A DNA stretch of 64,000 nucleotides. Source: Nocardioides sp. Soil774. GTDB taxonomy: Bacteria > Actinomycetota > Actinomycetes > Propionibacteriales > Nocardioidaceae. Under the pieces are notes generated by a model. The model was not told where the DNA came from and ran no database searches. It saw only the letters and a list, made by a program, of their open reading frames with translations. The stretch covers positions 129,701 to 193,700 of the forward strand of contig NZ_LMSM01000005.1 in NCBI RefSeq assembly GCF_001428125.1, in the 5' to 3' direction. Shown here piece after piece: positions 11,870-20,288 of this stretch (positions are counted from its first letter, which is position 1; each line of letters begins with the position of its first letter). Position numbers and translations under genes: made by a program.

Positions 11870-12601
11870 CTAGGAGGTCGCTGTCTGCGTGTCGGTGCGG
11901 CCCTGCGGGCCGGCTCCTCCGCCGACGTCCGCGTCCGTGCTGCGCCGCCGCCGCGCCTTCTTCGGCGGGGTCAGCCACGACAGGTCGCCGGCGTGGGTGT
12001 TGGTGCCGAGCACGAAGGGTCGCGTCTCGGTGTAGCGCACCACCGAGACCGAGGCGGGGTCGACGTGGATGCGCTGGAAGAGGTCGAGGTGGGTGCCGAG
12101 GGCGTCGGCGAGGATCGACTTGATCACGTCGCCGTGGCTCACGGCCAGCCACACCGCGTCGTCGCCGTGCTCGGCCGAGACGCGGGCGTCGTGACGCCGG
12201 ATCGCGGCGACCGCGCGGTCCTGCATGGCGCGCATCGACTCCCCACCGGGGAAGGTCGCAGCAGACGGCTGTGACTGCACCACCTTCCAGAGCTTCTCCT
12301 TGGCCAGGTCCTTGAGGGGGCGTCCCTGCCACTCGCCGTAGTCGCACTCGGAGAGCTGCTTGTCGGTGGTGGGGCGCAGCGGCCCCGCCTGCGGGCGGGT
12401 GATCTCGCGGCACGTCTCGCGGCACCGCTCCAGCGGGCTCGTCACCGCCGCGGAGAGGCGTACGTCGGCGAGCCGGGCACCGACTGCGGCCGCCTGCTGC
12501 ACGCCCGCGTCGTCGAGGTGGACACCGGGCAGGCGTCCGGCCAGCACACCGGTCGCGTTGGCCGTCGAGCGGCCGTGCCTGACGAGGATGACGGTTGCCA
12601 T
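11870..12601 (-). CDS. Histidine phosphatase family (MSMEG_4193-like)
   Basis: A 243-residue member of the phosphoglycerate mutase-like superfamily. The N-terminal catalytic motif is LVRHGRSTAN. A SECDYGEWQGRPL segment and the second histidine in WLAVSHGDVIKSIL complete the active site. The arginine-rich, low-complexity C-terminus is not conserved. It is annotated elsewhere as MSMEG_4193 family; the M. tuberculosis counterpart Rv2135c shows acid phosphatase activity. First gene of a three-gene operon; leaderless ATG 6 bases from TAGTGT. Confidence 0.88.
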   Translation of the reverse strand: MATVILVRHGRSTANATGVLAGRLPGVHLDDAGVQQAAAVGARLADVRLSAAVTSPLERCRETCREITRPQAGPLRPTTDKQLSECDYGEWQGRPLKDLAKEKLWKVVQSQPSAATFPGGESMRAMQDRAVAAIRRHDARVSAEHGDDAVWLAVSHGDVIKSILADALGTHLDLFQRIHVDPASVSVVRYTETRPFVLGTNTHAGDLSWLTPPKKARRRRSTDADVGGGAGPQGRTDTQTATS

Positions 12602-12607
12602 GTCGCG

Positions 12608-12613
12608 ACACTA
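12608..12613 (-). promoter_or_regulatory. -10 box of leaderless phosphatase operon
   Basis: TAGTGT on the minus strand, 6 bases before the ATG at 12601. It drives the phosphatase / DUF3090 / SCO1664 operon. Confidence 0.55.
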
Positions 12614-12632
12614 GCGGGGCGTCCACAGGGTC

Positions 12633-12638
12633 TAGCCT
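12633..12638 (+). promoter_or_regulatory. -10 box of leaderless corA
   Basis: TAGCCT, 6 bases before the GTG at 12645, back to back with the phosphatase promoter. Confidence 0.55.
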
Positions 12639-12644
12639 GACCCG

Positions 12645-13646
12645 GTGATCGTGGACAACGCCCTCTACCACCGCGGCCAGCGGGTGCCGCTCGGCGAGGG
12701 CGACCAGAGCCTGGGACACGCGCGGGTGCCCTGCGACCCGGGCGACTTCCAGTGGATCGGCATCCACGACCCCAGCCCCGACGAGCTCCGGCTCATCGCC
12801 GACACCTTCGACCTGCACCCCCTCGCGGTGGAGGACGCCGGCGACTCCCACCAGCGGCCCAAGCTCGAGCACTACGGGGACACGTTGTTCCTGGTGCTCA
12901 AGACGCTCTGGTACGTCGACGAGGAGGACGCGGTCGAGACCGGCGAGATCAACATCTTCGTCGGGCGCGACTTCGTCGTCACGGTCCGCCACGGCCAGGG
13001 CATCGACCTCGCGGAGTCGCGCCGCGATCTCGAGCAGCGCGCGCAGGTGCTCGAGCACGGCCCGATGGGCGTCATGTACGCCATCTGCGACCGCGTCGTC
13101 GACGAGTACGAGAAGGTCGGCGCCGCCCTCGAGGAGGACGTCGACGAGGTCGAGGAGTCCGTCTTCTCCCCCGCCCGCACCGACGACTCCACCCGCATCT
13201 ACGTCCTCAAGCGCGAGATCGCCGAGGTGCGCCGCGCGGTGATGCCGTTGCGTGAGCCGATGCGGAAGTTCTCCCTGCACTCCGACACCGTCCCCACGAT
13301 CCGCACCCCCATCCCGATCACGGCCGAGACCGCGACGTACTTCCGCGACGTCGCCGACCACCTCCAGCGCGTCTCGGAGGTCATCGACAGCCTCGACGTG
13401 CTGCTCTCGACGGCGTTCGACGGCCACCTGGCCCGGATCTCGGTGCAGCAGAACGAGGACATGCGCAAGATCTCCGCGGGCGCCGCGCTCGTGGTGGTGC
13501 CGACGCTGATCGCCGGTGTCTACGGCATGAACTTCACCCACATGCCCGAGCTCGACTGGACCTACGGATACCCGTTCGCGCTGCTGCTGATGGCGGGGGT
13601 CGCCGCCGGGCTCTTCGCCCTGTTCAAGAAGTCGGGGTGGCTGTGA
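12645..13646 (+). CDS. corA: CorA-type magnesium/cobalt transporter
   Basis: A 333-residue CorA family divalent cation channel. It has a long acidic cytoplasmic domain, the signature YGMNF at the end of the first of two C-terminal transmembrane helices, and a short periplasmic loop (THMPELDWTYGYP). The cytoplasmic C-terminus is short and basic (FKKSGWL). Length is normal. The GTG start is leaderless. The MFS gene that follows overlaps its stop as GTGA, so the two are translationally coupled. Confidence 0.93.
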   Translation: MIVDNALYHRGQRVPLGEGDQSLGHARVPCDPGDFQWIGIHDPSPDELRLIADTFDLHPLAVEDAGDSHQRPKLEHYGDTLFLVLKTLWYVDEEDAVETGEINIFVGRDFVVTVRHGQGIDLAESRRDLEQRAQVLEHGPMGVMYAICDRVVDEYEKVGAALEEDVDEVEESVFSPARTDDSTRIYVLKREIAEVRRAVMPLREPMRKFSLHSDTVPTIRTPIPITAETATYFRDVADHLQRVSEVIDSLDVLLSTAFDGHLARISVQQNEDMRKISAGAALVVVPTLIAGVYGMNFTHMPELDWTYGYPFALLLMAGVAAGLFALFKKSGWL

Positions 13647-14887
13647 CGCAGTCCTCCCGCGACCGGGCGCCCACCGCCTGGCGCGTGGTGTGGTGGTTCG
13701 GCTTCGTCAGCCTCTCCGCCGACATGGTCTACGAGGGTGCGCGCTCAGTCTACGGCCCTCTGCTCGCCGCCCTCGGGGCATCCGCCGTCGTGGTCGGCCT
13801 GGTCACCGGCGCCGGGGAGGCGGTGGCGCTCGTGCTGCGCCTGGCCTTCGGCCCGATCGCCGACCGCACCGGTCGCTACTGGTCGCTGACGATCCTCGGC
13901 TACGGCCTCACCGCCGTGTGCGTGCCGCTCCTCGCGTTGTCGCCGCGGCTCGGCACGGCGGGCCTCGCGTTCGCCGCGACGATGATCCTCCTCGAGCGGC
14001 TCGGCAAGGCGGTGCGCTCACCGTCGAAGTCGGCCCTGCTCGCCCACGTGGCCAGCGCGGTCGGTCGCGGGCGCGGGTTCGGCGTCCACAAGGCGCTCGA
14101 CCAGGTGGGGGCCTTCGCCGGCCCGCTCGTGGTCGCCGCGGTCGTCGCCGCGAGCTCGCTGTGGGCCGGCATGGCCGTGCTGGCCGTGCCGGGGGCGATC
14201 GCGATGGTGCTGCTGCTGACGCTGCGCCGACGTGTGCCCGACCCCAGCGTGTACGACGACGAGCCGGCGCACGCGATCCCGACGGACGAGGCCCCGCGGG
14301 GCTGGTGGGCCGAGGCCGTCGGCGCAGGCCTGTCGGGCGACTTCTTCCGCTACGCCGTGGCCGCGTCGCTCACCACCGGCGCGCTGGTGACCTTCGGCAT
14401 CATCGGCTACCACCTCACCGTCGAGGGGCTGCTCCCGGTCGCGGCCGTGCCGATCGTCTACGCCGGCGCGATGGCCGTGGAGGCCGTCGCGGCCCTGATC
14501 GTCGGCACGATCTACGACCGCACCGGGACCCGCGTCCTGCTCGTCGTGCCGGTGCTGGTGGCCCTGGTCCCGGCGCTCGCGCTCAGCTCGGCGCTCGTGG
14601 CCGTGCTCGCAGGTGTCGTGGCGTGGGGCTTCGCGCAGGGCGTCCAGGACTCCACCGTCAAGGCGGTCGTCGCCGAGCTGGTGGAGGCCCCGCGGCGGGC
14701 GACGGCGTACGGCGTCTTCGCGGGGATCCAGGGCCTTCTGGCGATCGTCGGCGGCGTCGGCGCGGGGTGGCTCTACGAGCGCTCGCTGCCCGCGCTGGTG
14801 GCCGTGGTGGCGATCACGCAGGCCGTGGCCCTGCTCCTGCTGCTCGACACGTTCAGGCGCTCAGGACTCCGGCGCCGAGCAGGATGA
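13643..14887 (+). CDS. MFS transporter
   Basis: A 414-residue major facilitator with 12 predicted hydrophobic segments. The loop motif GPIADRTGRYWSL after the second helix matches MFS motif A. A central charged loop near residue 205 (DEPAHAIPTDEAPRG) separates two six-helix halves, and a second motif-A-like IYDRTGTR follows. The substrate is unknown. GTG at 13643 forms a 4-base GTGA overlap with corA; GTG 13637 is also in frame. Its 3' end overlaps the convergent uppP gene by 35 bases. Confidence 0.88.
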   Translation: MTQSSRDRAPTAWRVVWWFGFVSLSADMVYEGARSVYGPLLAALGASAVVVGLVTGAGEAVALVLRLAFGPIADRTGRYWSLTILGYGLTAVCVPLLALSPRLGTAGLAFAATMILLERLGKAVRSPSKSALLAHVASAVGRGRGFGVHKALDQVGAFAGPLVVAAVVAASSLWAGMAVLAVPGAIAMVLLLTLRRRVPDPSVYDDEPAHAIPTDEAPRGWWAEAVGAGLSGDFFRYAVAASLTTGALVTFGIIGYHLTVEGLLPVAAVPIVYAGAMAVEAVAALIVGTIYDRTGTRVLLVVPVLVALVPALALSSALVAVLAGVVAWGFAQGVQDSTVKAVVAELVEAPRRATAYGVFAGIQGLLAIVGGVGAGWLYERSLPALVAVVAITQAVALLLLLDTFRRSGLRRRAG

Positions 14888-15677
14888 GCGTGCCGGCACC
14901 CAGCACGATCCGGTAGACGACGAACGGCGTGTAGGACCGGGTGCTGACGTAGCGCAGCAGCCAGGCGATCGCGGCGTAGCCCACCACGAACGACACGACG
15001 GTGCCGACGAGGGTCGGCCCCCAGCCGAAGTCGTTGTGGCCGTCCGGGATGTCCTTGAGCTCGAAGATCCCCGCGCCCACGACGGCAGGGATGGCCAGCA
15101 GGAAGGCGAAGCGCGTCGCGGCCTCCCGGTCGAAGCCGAGGAAGCGACCCATCGAGATCGTGGCGCCGGAGCGTGAGACGCCCGGGATCAGCGCGAGTGC
15201 CTGGGCGGCACCCATCAGCACCGCGTCCTTCATGGTGAGCCTGCTGATCGCGCGGTCGGTGCGGCCGACCCGGTCGGCGATGCCGAGCACCACCCCCAGC
15301 ACGATGAGCGTGCAGCCGATGATCCAGAGGTTGCGGAAGTCGCGCTCGATGACGTCCTTGAGCAGCACCCCGAGCACCACGATCGGCAGCGAGCCGACGA
15401 TGACGTACCACCCCATCCGGGCGTCGAGCGTGCCGCGGTACTCCGGGCGGAACAGCGAGCGCACCCACGCGTTGCCGATGCGCCAGATGTCCTTGCGGAA
15501 GTAGATGAGCACGGCGAGCTCGGTGCCGATCTGGATGACCGCCGTGAACGCCGCGCCCGGGTCTCCCCAGCCGAACAGCTCGGGGAAGATCCGCAGGTGC
15601 GCGCTGCTGGAGATCGGCAGGAACTCGGTGAGTCCCTGGATGACACCGAGGACCACGGCCTTGAGGAGATCGATCAC
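14853..15677 (-). CDS. uppP: Undecaprenyl-diphosphatase (BacA type)
   Basis: A 274-residue integral membrane enzyme that recycles undecaprenyl pyrophosphate to the monophosphate carrier for peptidoglycan synthesis and gives bacitracin resistance. Both family signatures are present: GLTEFLPISSSAHL near the N-terminus and PGVSRSGATISMG in the middle. It has about eight hydrophobic segments and normal length. The GTG start is 8 bases from a TAGGCT box at 15686-15691. Close to the phosphatase trio, as in mycobacteria (Rv2136c). Confidence 0.95.
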   Translation of the reverse strand: MIDLLKAVVLGVIQGLTEFLPISSSAHLRIFPELFGWGDPGAAFTAVIQIGTELAVLIYFRKDIWRIGNAWVRSLFRPEYRGTLDARMGWYVIVGSLPIVVLGVLLKDVIERDFRNLWIIGCTLIVLGVVLGIADRVGRTDRAISRLTMKDAVLMGAAQALALIPGVSRSGATISMGRFLGFDREAATRFAFLLAIPAVVGAGIFELKDIPDGHNDFGWGPTLVGTVVSFVVGYAAIAWLLRYVSTRSYTPFVVYRIVLGAGTLILLGAGVLSA

Positions 15678-15685
15678 AGGTCAGG

Positions 15686-15691
15686 AGCCTA
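15686..15691 (-). promoter_or_regulatory. -10 box of uppP
   Basis: TAGGCT on the minus strand, 8 bases before the GTG at 15677: leaderless or a 1-2 nt leader. Confidence 0.45.
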
Positions 15692-15728
15692 CGGGCGAGT
15701 CACCGCTGGTCCGCGCAGGACCCGTGGC

Positions 15729-15734
15729 TACTCT
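15729..15734 (+). promoter_or_regulatory. -10 box of leaderless aldo/keto reductase
   Basis: TACTCT, 7 bases before the ATG at 15742. Confidence 0.5.
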
Positions 15735-15741
15735 CACCTCC

Positions 15742-16689
15742 ATGCAGCAGCGTTGCGTCGGTGCCACCGGCCTGAAGGTCTCCCGGCTCGGCCTCGGCAC
15801 CATGACCTGGGGCCGCGACACCGACGAGCACGAGGCCCGCGACCAGCTGATCGCGTTCGCCGAGGCGGGCGGCACGCTCCTCGACACCGCGGCCGGCTAC
15901 GGCGACGGTGCCAGCGAGGAGCTGATCGGCACCCTGATCGGCGACGTCGTGGCCCGCGACGAGGTGGTCCTGGCGACCAAGGCCGGCATCTCGCGGCGTA
16001 CGGGCGAGCGGGTCACCGACACCTCGCGCGGCCACCTGCTGTCCACCCTCGACGCCTCCCTGGCGCGCCTCGGCGTCGACCACGTCGACCTGTGGCAGGT
16101 GCACGTCTGGACCGACGAGACCCCGGTCGAGGAGACGCTCTCGGCGCTCGAGCTCGCCGTGTCGTCCGGGCGCGCGTCCTACGTCGGCATCTCCAACTAC
16201 ACCGGCTGGCAGACCGCGCAGGCCGCGACCTGGCAGCGCGCCGTGCCGGGTCGCACTCCCCTGGCGTCCACCCAGGTGGAGTACTCCCTGCTCAACCGCC
16301 AGGTGGAGCACGAGGTCGTCCCCGCTGCCCAGGCCCTCGGCCTCGGCGTCCTGCCGTGGTCGCCGTTGGGCCGCGGCGTGCTGACCGGCAAGTACCGCAC
16401 CGGTACGCCGTCCGACTCGCGCGCGGCGACCGAGCACTTCGCCCGCTTCGTCGGCACCTACCTCGACGAGCGCGGCCGCGGGATCGTCGAGGCGGTGGCC
16501 CGCGCCGCCGACGGCCTGGGCTGGTCGCCCCTGGAGGTGTCGCTCGTGTGGGTGCGCGACCGGCCGGGCGTCACCGCGCCCATCGTCGGCGCCCGCACCG
16601 CGGCCCAGCTCGACGGCGCGCTGGGCATCGAGGAGCTGACCCTCCCCCCGGAGATCGTGGCAGCCCTCGACGACGTCTCGGCAGACTGA
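15742..16689 (+). CDS. Aldo/keto reductase
   Basis: A 315-residue NADPH-dependent oxidoreductase of the AKR superfamily. The catalytic tetrad is visible: D and Y in LLDTAAGYGDG, K in VLATKAGIS, and H in DLWQVHVWT. A C-terminal cofactor-binding segment ends in PIVGARTAAQLDGALG. It is closest in style to the YajO/Tas group; the substrate is unknown. Start ATG 15742 is the first codon of the conserved region and lies 7 bases from a -10 box; the frame is open upstream without similarity. Confidence 0.92.
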   Translation: MQQRCVGATGLKVSRLGLGTMTWGRDTDEHEARDQLIAFAEAGGTLLDTAAGYGDGASEELIGTLIGDVVARDEVVLATKAGISRRTGERVTDTSRGHLLSTLDASLARLGVDHVDLWQVHVWTDETPVEETLSALELAVSSGRASYVGISNYTGWQTAQAATWQRAVPGRTPLASTQVEYSLLNRQVEHEVVPAAQALGLGVLPWSPLGRGVLTGKYRTGTPSDSRAATEHFARFVGTYLDERGRGIVEAVARAADGLGWSPLEVSLVWVRDRPGVTAPIVGARTAAQLDGALGIEELTLPPEIVAALDDVSAD

Positions 16690-16724
16690 CACCCGACCGC
16701 CCCTCGAGAGACGGGAGACCGCAC

Positions 16725-16952
16725 ATGGCCAGGATCCAGCGACGCCCGCCCGGGCGCGGGATCGAGTGGGAGTTCGAGACCCTCGTCCTGCCCAAGGACT
16801 TCTCGCGCAACGTCGTCACCCGCCTGCTCGTCGAGCGCGCCGAGCACGGCGGCTGGGAGCTCGACCGGTTGCGCATCGGCAACGACGGCAAGCGCCGTGT
16901 GGTGCTGCGCCGCAAGATCATCCGTCAGCGGCTGACCCTCTTCGCGGGCTGA
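16725..16952 (+). CDS. Small DUF5703-family protein
   Basis: A 75-residue basic protein (RRPPGRGIEWEFETLVLPKD, then an arginine-rich tail) of a conserved actinobacterial family of unknown function. It follows the aldo/keto reductase by 35 bases, with an AGACGGGAGACC ribosome-binding stretch upstream of the ATG. From memory, a protein of this size (Rv2132) sits in the mshC region of M. tuberculosis too, which supports it as a real gene. The convergent DUF427 gene begins only 3 bases after its stop. Confidence 0.8.
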   Translation: MARIQRRPPGRGIEWEFETLVLPKDFSRNVVTRLLVERAEHGGWELDRLRIGNDGKRRVVLRRKIIRQRLTLFAG

Positions 16953-16955
16953 GCG

Positions 16956-17420
16956 CTACCAGCCCGACGTGCCCGGCGCGCCCTTGAACGGTCCGGTCAC
17001 CCGCGAGGTGATCCAGCCTCCGTAGAAGCTGCCCGGCTGCGGCTGCACGACCTCGCCGTCGACGGTGCACTGATCCACCCGACCGGGGTAGAGCGCGACG
17101 TGGTCGGCCAGCGCCTCGAAGCCCTGCGACGGCGTGGGGTAGGTCCACGCGATCGCCGGCAGGACCTCGTCGCCCACGACGAGGTCGAGGTAGGCCGCCT
17201 GGCCCTTCCACTCGCACCACGACGCGCCCTCGCCGGGTCGGAGCACGCCGTCGGCGAAGGCGCTGCGGGGCAGGTAGTACGTCGGCGGGTGGCTGGTCTC
17301 CAGCACCCGCAGGCTCGCGGTGGTGTCGGCGACGACGACGCCGGTGTGCGTCACGACGACGTGCTCGCTGCTCGGCTCGACGCGGGGTGGGCGGGGGTAG
17401 TCCCACACGGACTCGGTCAT
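16956..17420 (-). CDS. DUF427 domain protein
   Basis: A 154-residue protein with the DUF427 signature: an aromatic-rich beta fold with YYLPRSAF, a WCEWKGQAAYLDL core and AIAWTYPTPSQGFEALADHVALYPGRVDQC. The function of the family is unknown; the fold is small and cytoplasmic. The ATG is leaderless, 6 bases from a TAGGGT box. Confidence 0.88.
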   Translation of the reverse strand: MTESVWDYPRPPRVEPSSEHVVVTHTGVVVADTTASLRVLETSHPPTYYLPRSAFADGVLRPGEGASWCEWKGQAAYLDLVVGDEVLPAIAWTYPTPSQGFEALADHVALYPGRVDQCTVDGEVVQPQPGSFYGGWITSRVTGPFKGAPGTSGW

Positions 17421-17426
17421 GGCTCG

Positions 17427-17432
17427 ACCCTA
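17427..17432 (-). promoter_or_regulatory. -10 box of leaderless DUF427 gene
   Basis: TAGGGT on the minus strand, 6 bases before the ATG at 17420. Confidence 0.5.
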
Positions 17433-17456
17433 CGGACGCCGCGCAACCTCGCGGGC

Positions 17457-18119
17457 TCAGCCGGCGACGGCCTCGGCACGGGCCTTCAGCTCGCGCACCA
17501 TCGCATCGGGGTCGTCGGCCGAGTAGACGGCCGAGCCGGCCACGAAGACGTCCGCGCCGGCCTCGGCGCAGCGCTCGATGGTCTCCAGCGACACCCCGCC
17601 GTCGACCTGGAGCCAGGTCTCGACGCCGTGCTTGCGCATCAGCTCGCGCGCCGTGCGGATCTTCGGCAGGCACAGGTCGAGGAACTTCTGGCCGCCGAAG
17701 CCCGGCTCGACGGTCATGACCAGCACCATGTCGAGCTCGGGCAGCAGCGCCTCGTAGGGCTCGATCGGGGTCGCAGGCTTGAGGGCCATCGACGCGCGGG
17801 CGCCCTGCGCGCGGATCTCACGCGCCAGGCGGACGGGGGCCTTCGCCGCCTCGGCATGGAAGGTGACCGAGCCGCAGCCCGCCTCGGCGTACGCCGGTGC
17901 CCACCGGTCCGCGTCCTCGATCATCAGGTGCGCGTCGAGCGGCTGGGTGGCGTGCTTGCTGAGCGCCTCGATCACCGGCAGCCCGAGGGTGAGGTTGGGG
18001 ACGAAGTGGTTGTCCATCACGTCGACGTGCACCCAGTCGGCGCTCGGGATGCGCGCGACCTCGTCGGCGAGGCGCGAGAGGTCGGCGTTGAGGATGCTCG
18101 GAGTGATCTGGATGCCCAC
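17457..18119 (-). CDS. rpe: Ribulose-phosphate 3-epimerase
   Basis: A 220-residue TIM-barrel enzyme interconverting ribulose-5-phosphate and xylulose-5-phosphate in the pentose phosphate pathway. Signatures: [13 protein letters not shown], the metal and catalytic [39 protein letters not shown] and VDGGVS. Length is normal. The GTG start is 7 bases from a TAGGAT box. In M. tuberculosis rpe lies next to fmu/rsmB; here a LigD-type polymerase and a secreted protein intervene. Confidence 0.96.
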   Translation of the reverse strand: MGIQITPSILNADLSRLADEVARIPSADWVHVDVMDNHFVPNLTLGLPVIEALSKHATQPLDAHLMIEDADRWAPAYAEAGCGSVTFHAEAAKAPVRLAREIRAQGARASMALKPATPIEPYEALLPELDMVLVMTVEPGFGGQKFLDLCLPKIRTARELMRKHGVETWLQVDGGVSLETIERCAEAGADVFVAGSAVYSADDPDAMVRELKARAEAVAG

Positions 18120-18126
18120 GGGGGCG

Positions 18127-18132
18127 ATCCTA
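18127..18132 (-). promoter_or_regulatory. -10 box of leaderless rpe
   Basis: TAGGAT on the minus strand, 7 bases before the GTG at 18119. Confidence 0.5.
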
Positions 18133-18136
18133 GGAC

Positions 18137-19108
18137 CTACGCCTCGTCCGGCTCCGGCGGCGTCGCCGCGCCCTCCGCCTCGTCACGCGCGGCCCACTCC
18201 AGCAGTGGCGCGATGTCGAACGGGTGGTCGTCGATGTCGGCGTGCAGGTCGCCGACCTCGCCGTAGCGCTCCGGCATCGTGAAGATCGTGAAGTCGTTGG
18301 GCGAGCAGTCATCGATCTCGTCCCAGCGCACGGGTGCGGACACGCGCGCCTCCGGCACGCCGCGCACGGAGTAGGCCGCGGCGATGGTGTGGTCGCGCGC
18401 GTTCTGGTTGTAGTCGACGAAGAGCTGGGCCGGGTCGCGGTCCTTGCGCCACCACGCGGTGGTCACCTCTCCCCCGGCCCTGCGCTCGACCTCGCGCGCG
18501 AACGCCAGCGCACCACGGCGTACGTCCGCAAAGCCGTGGTCGGGCGGGATCCGCACGTAGACGTGCAGCCCCGAGCCGCCGCTGGTCTTGGGGAAGCCGA
18601 CGGCGCCGAGCTCGTCGAGCACCTCGTGCGCCACGTGGGCGACGCGCTGCACCGTGGCCCAGTCGCACTCCGGGCCCGGGTCGAGGTCGATGCGCCACTC
18701 GTCGGGCTTCTCGGTGTCGGCGCGCCGGCTGTTCCACGGGTGGAACTCCACGGTCGACATCTGCACCGCCCAGACGACGCTGGCGAGCTCGGTGACGCAC
18801 AGCTCGTCGGCCGTGCGCTTCCAGCGGGGGAAGAACAGCTGCACGGTCTCCACCCAGTCGGGGGCGCCCGCAGGCAGGCGCTTCTGGTGCACCTTGTCGC
18901 CGGCCAGGCCCTTGGGGAACCGGTGCAGCATGCACGGCCGCTCGAACAGCGCGTTGACGATGCCGTCGCCGACCGCCAGGTAGTAGTGGACGAGGTCGAG
19001 CTTCGTCGCCTCGGGACGACCTGCGTGCGCCGGGAAGTAGACCCGGTCGGGGTTGGTCACCTTGACGACGCGGTCGTCGACCTCGACCTCGGTGAACGGT
19101 GACGGCAT
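18137..19108 (-). CDS. Stand-alone LigD-type polymerase domain
   Basis: A 323-residue archaeo-eukaryotic primase-like polymerase of the NHEJ LigD-Pol family. Visible motifs: catalytic aspartates in [13 protein letters not shown], the [12 protein letters not shown] motif with histidine, and FVDYNQN. LigD usually fuses this domain to a ligase and a nuclease; here there is no ligase or 3'-phosphoesterase domain and no Ku in the window. It may fill gaps in non-homologous end joining or act as a primase-polymerase. ATG 19108 lies exactly 6 bases from a TAGGCT box; a GTG codon directly before it is in frame. Confidence 0.9.
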   Translation of the reverse strand: MPSPFTEVEVDDRVVKVTNPDRVYFPAHAGRPEATKLDLVHYYLAVGDGIVNALFERPCMLHRFPKGLAGDKVHQKRLPAGAPDWVETVQLFFPRWKRTADELCVTELASVVWAVQMSTVEFHPWNSRRADTEKPDEWRIDLDPGPECDWATVQRVAHVAHEVLDELGAVGFPKTSGGSGLHVYVRIPPDHGFADVRRGALAFAREVERRAGGEVTTAWWRKDRDPAQLFVDYNQNARDHTIAAAYSVRGVPEARVSAPVRWDEIDDCSPNDFTIFTMPERYGEVGDLHADIDDHPFDIAPLLEWAARDEAEGAATPPEPDEA

Positions 19109-19114
19109 CACCCG

Positions 19115-19120
19115 AGCCTA
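19115..19120 (-). promoter_or_regulatory. -10 box of leaderless LigD-Pol gene
   Basis: TAGGCT on the minus strand, 6 bases before the ATG at 19108. Confidence 0.5.
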
Positions 19121-19130
19121 GCGACGCGGG

Positions 19131-20141
19131 CTACTTCTTCGCTGCGTCCGGCGTCGGCGTGGGCGCTGGTTCGGGTGTCGCCTGCTCGACGGTGACGGTC
19201 ACCGGCTCCGACCAACCCTCGTCGGCGTACTGGCCCTCGGGGCGGTGCCAGCGGAGCTCGGTGGTCTCCGTGACGGGTACGACGACGCGCGCGACGCCCT
19301 GCGCGTCGGCGAGGACCGCGGTGCCGAGCGGCGCCCACTGTCCGCCCGGGGCGCGCGACTCGAGGACCAGCGGGTCGCCGGTGAGGCGCCCGGCGCCGTC
19401 GGTGACGCGGCCGGTGACGGTGACCTGGTCGCCGGCGGCGACCTGCGACCGGTCGAGCGCGACGGTGGTGGTCAGTGCGAGGCCCTCGAAGTCGAACGTC
19501 GAGCCCGAGGCGCGGACGGCGTCGAGGTTGAACGCACGGGCGTCGCAGCCGAAGCCGGTCACGGCGAAGCCCGCGCCGTCACCGTGCTCCGCGATGAACG
19601 CGGTGGTCGTCGCGGAGCCCGCGGGCGACAGCGGTGACTGCGTGGCCAGGTCGACCAGGGACCAGTCGTAGGTGAGGTCGGCCGCGGAGACGGTCATCCA
19701 CGCCCCCGCCGGCACGCTGGTGCTCGCCCGGCCGCTCCACGCGGTGCCGGGCGGGCTGGTGGGTGTGACCACCACGACGTAGGAGACCCCGCTGGTGCCC
19801 CCGGTCGCGGCGACCGACAGGGTGGTGTCGAGCGCGGAGAGGGACTCGAAGCCGGTGTAGGGACCCGAGGCGGTGCCGGGGCCGGACGGCACGAGGCCGA
19901 GGGAGCGGCGCCCCAGCGGGGCGGCGTACGGGCCCAGGTTGAGCCGCGACCGCGGCGCGGTGGTCGCACCGAGGAGGCTCTCGCACCCGACGTAGGTCAT
20001 GAAGACGTCGGCGTCGCCGGTGGCGGGCCCGTCCACGGTCCGGGTGCCGTCGGCCTGGGCGGGCGCGGCGCTGAGGGCGGTCATCAGGCAGGTGGCGGCC
20101 AGTCCCGTCACGGTGGCCGTCGCTGTGGTGCGCACGTGCAT
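19131..20141 (-). CDS. Secreted protein with Ig-like C-terminal domain
   Basis: A 336-residue protein that I cannot assign to a named family. A basic N-terminus and hydrophobic stretch (MHVRTTATATVTGLAA...) end in a signal peptidase I site, AQA/DG. The C-terminal third (LALTTTVALDRSQVAAGDQVTVTGRVTDGAG) looks like a bacterial Ig-like domain. It ends in a proline-rich EPAPTPTPD tail with AAKK, without an LPXTG motif. Start ATG 20141 is set by the signal peptide. A GC hairpin with GGAGG in its loop lies 29 bases upstream. Confidence 0.75.
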   Translation of the reverse strand: MHVRTTATATVTGLAATCLMTALSAAPAQADGTRTVDGPATGDADVFMTYVGCESLLGATTAPRSRLNLGPYAAPLGRRSLGLVPSGPGTASGPYTGFESLSALDTTLSVAATGGTSGVSYVVVVTPTSPPGTAWSGRASTSVPAGAWMTVSAADLTYDWSLVDLATQSPLSPAGSATTTAFIAEHGDGAGFAVTGFGCDARAFNLDAVRASGSTFDFEGLALTTTVALDRSQVAAGDQVTVTGRVTDGAGRLTGDPLVLESRAPGGQWAPLGTAVLADAQGVARVVVPVTETTELRWHRPEGQYADEGWSEPVTVTVEQATPEPAPTPTPDAAKK

Positions 20142-20169
20142 TCCTGTGTTCCTGCTCCCCGTGTCAGCC

Positions 20170-20186
20170 GGCACCCCTCCGGTGCC
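20170..20186 (-). promoter_or_regulatory. Hairpin in the leader of the secreted protein gene
   Basis: GGCACC-GGAGG-GGTGCC read on the minus strand: a perfect 6-bp stem whose loop shows a Shine-Dalgarno-like GGAGG. It lies about 29 bases before the start, too far to be the ribosome site, so its role is unclear. Confidence 0.35.
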
Positions 20187-20267
20187 TGCTGGTGCACCCC
20201 ATCATGGTCGGCTGAACCACCGATGGGAACGGGTGACGGGCAGGTGAATCCCCCAAGTCGGGTGTCC

Positions 20268-20285
20268 CCCACCTGTCAGGGTGGG
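20268..20285 (-). terminator. Terminator hairpin after rsmB
   Basis: CCCACC-CTGACA-GGTGGG, a perfect 6-bp stem, begins 4 bases after the rsmB stop codon. Confidence 0.5.
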
Positions 20286-20288
20286 CTG

